NCBI RefSeq assembly: GCF_003386165.1
Contig: NZ_QRDV01000005.1
Coordinates: forward strand, 1-64,000
Direction of reading: 5' to 3'
Length of the DNA: 64,000 bases
Origin: Winogradskyella eximia
GTDB lineage: Bacteria > Bacteroidota > Bacteroidia > Flavobacteriales > Flavobacteriaceae
Below the pieces are notes generated by a model, which worked only from the letters and a program-made list of their open reading frames with translations, did no database searches and had not been told where the DNA came from. Both the position numbers and the translations under genes were made by a program. Positions within the stretch are counted from its first letter, which is position 1. Every line of letters starts with the position of its first letter. Positions 62,851-64,000 of the stretch are shown here, piece after piece.

Positions 62851-63231
62851 ATGAAAAAAATCATAAACACAACAAAAGCACCAGCTCCAATTGGACCATA
62901 CAATCAAGCTGTTTTAGTAGGAAATACACTTTACACATCTGGACAAATAGCATTGCATCCAGAAACAATGGAATTGGTATTAGAAGATATTAAAACTGAA
63001 ACGAAACAAGTTATGGAAAACATGAAAGCCGTTTTAGAAGCTGCTGATATGACGTTTGAAAATGTTATTAAATCATCCATATTTATTAGTGACATGAATA
63101 ACTTCAAACAAATAAACGAAGTTTACGGTAAATATTTTGATGAAGCCACCGCACCTGCAAGAGAAACTGTTGAAGTAGCTAATTTACCAAAGTTTGTAAA
63201 TGTTGAGATTAGCATGATTGCTATTAAATAA
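62851..63231 (+). CDS. ridA: RidA family enamine/imine deaminase
   Basis: RidA hydrolyses reactive enamines such as 2-aminoacrylate made by PLP enzymes. The 126-residue length is standard. Marks are the N-terminal KAPAPIGPYNQAV, LYTSGQIAL, the conserved Arg104 in APARETVEV that binds the substrate carboxylate, and Glu119 near the end (VNVEISMIA). These are the residues of the RidA subgroup proper. It forms a trimer in the cytoplasm. It converges with the acyltransferase-like gene 39 bp away. Confidence 0.93.
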   Translation: MKKIINTTKAPAPIGPYNQAVLVGNTLYTSGQIALHPETMELVLEDIKTETKQVMENMKAVLEAADMTFENVIKSSIFISDMNNFKQINEVYGKYFDEATAPARETVEVANLPKFVNVEISMIAIK

Positions 63232-63270
63232 TACTTAACCTCCTTTAATTGACAGTATCTGTTGAAGCGC

Positions 63271-64000
63271 TTATTGTCTTAGTTTTTTTCTAAAAAACGC
63301 TCTCCAATTTATAGCTTCTAAATTTGGAAGTAATGGTCCATCTTGCTTTGGTCTTCCAAATAATTGCGGAACATACTTATTTAACGCATTTATTATTGGA
63401 TAACACACCAATAAAGATAGTATTGAAATAACTAATGCATAACCTGTAATTTGCCACCATATGCCATTATCTGGATATAAACTACCTAAGAATTTATTAA
63501 GAAACGCATAAAAAATACCATTTAGACCAATTAAAATAAGTGTGTTTTTTCCAATAAAATCAAATACTTTATTAGATTTCAATATTATAGATAAACTAAT
63601 AATACCAAGTATCCCTAAAAACGATGAAATTAAAAACCATAATAAACTTCCATACTGAGCATAAATCATATTAACATTAAACCCTTCAAAAGGACTATTA
63701 ATATTATAGGTAAAAAACAACCCTACAAAACCTACGAATACTAATGGTATAAATACCCATTTAGCCGTATTCACAAGCTTATTTATATATGGGTATATCA
63801 CATATCCTAATAGATAAAAACCAATTGCAATTATTGCAGTATGAATAAACCACACATTTTTATCAACACCTGTTAAAGCCGAAAATTGTTCTATTCTATT
63901 ACTAATTATAACTCCACCTACAAGAAACACAAACCCAATAATAAACAATGCAAATGGCTTTTTAAATATCGTCGTAATTGCAGCGATTATAACCTCTGCA
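63271..64000 (-). CDS. Acyltransferase-3-like membrane protein, C-terminal part (runs off the right edge)
   Basis: The frame is open from the stop at 63271 to the window end, giving 242 visible residues, so the start lies outside. About seven hydrophobic helices (FIIGFVFLVGGVII, WFIHTAIIAIGFYLLGYVI, GKNTLILIGLNGIFYAFL and others) match the second half of membrane acyltransferases that O-acylate surface sugars. The catalytic His of that family would be in the missing N-terminal part, so activity cannot be judged. The last 30 residues are basic and cytoplasmic. Confidence 0.7.
   Translation of the reverse strand, partial: AEVIIAAITTIFKKPFALFIIGFVFLVGGVIISNRIEQFSALTGVDKNVWFIHTAIIAIGFYLLGYVIYPYINKLVNTAKWVFIPLVFVGFVGLFFTYNINSPFEGFNVNMIYAQYGSLLWFLISSFLGILGIISLSIILKSNKVFDFIGKNTLILIGLNGIFYAFLNKFLGSLYPDNGIWWQITGYALVISILSLLVCYPIINALNKYVPQLFGRPKQDGPLLPNLEAINWRAFFRKKLRQ

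Noticed and set aside
1-64000. tRNA, rRNA or riboswitch genes
   Set aside because: I scanned the intergenic gaps for cloverleaf, rRNA and common riboswitch cores and saw none. A covariance search would be needed to be sure.

Overview
The window reads as chromosomal DNA of a member of the Bacteroidota, most likely a marine-type Flavobacteriaceae. The grounds are strong AT richness, promoters of the TAnnTTTG type, short lipoprotein signal peptides followed by Ser/Asp-rich linkers, a bacillithiol gene (bshA), and family-typical proteins: DUF6090, DUF4294, a permease fused to an M1 peptidase, and a GH3 enzyme fused to a beta-lactamase-like domain. I saw no rRNA, tRNA, CRISPR array or prophage. 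Genus cannot be fixed from the sequence alone.

Region 1 (1-5000) is accessory DNA. It opens with the 3' end of an IS3-family transposase, then carries six small unrelated genes, all on the + strand: a Fic protein, a lipoprotein, DUF6090, a carboxypeptidase-regulatory-like protein, an unknown 120-residue protein and a GspG-like protein. Most are separated by 55-130 bp intergenic repeats that fold as imperfect hairpins and share sequence blocks with each other. This looks like an integron-type cassette array, but no integrase and no canonical attC core is visible. It is the most unusual part of the window.

Region 2 (5100-23120) is mostly housekeeping: an alpha/beta hydrolase lipoprotein, a lipoate ligase, a PAQR/hemolysin III protein, a two-gene ABC exporter whose permease is fused to an M1 aminopeptidase, an M42 peptidase, a Nudix hydrolase, a WYL regulator facing a polysaccharide flippase, a PrsW-like protease, and a complete biotin-dependent acyl-CoA carboxylase (BCCP, biotin carboxylase, carboxyltransferase).

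Region 3 (23285-31548) holds two class-A beta-lactamase-fold hydrolases, a nucleotide-transporter-like protein fused to HEAT repeats, and a large exported protein with PEP-utilising (His) and ATP-binding dikinase domains in the order known from glucan, water dikinases. An exported ATP-type phosphotransferase beside a nucleotide-transporter-like protein suggests an undescribed envelope system.

Region 4 (31741-44764) has an MsbA-type exporter, a DinB-like protein, a Bcr/CflA efflux pump, a YrdC/Sua5 protein, an esterase lipoprotein, an aspartic protease overlapping a triple glycogen-binding-domain protein, a UvrD/PcrA helicase, an AsmA-like protein and BshA.

Region 5 (44954-64000) is dominated by leftward transcription units: GH3/beta-lactamase, then a thioredoxin-ApbE-DUF4266-DUF3570 operon, serB, and a long run from an N-acetylmuramoyl amidase through MlaD and an Fe-S/CCG redox pair to PH-domain membrane proteins. 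Rightward lptD and ridA follow, and a truncated acyltransferase-like membrane gene ends the window. Several genes use TTG or GTG starts, and several convergent pairs end with no gap or overlap.
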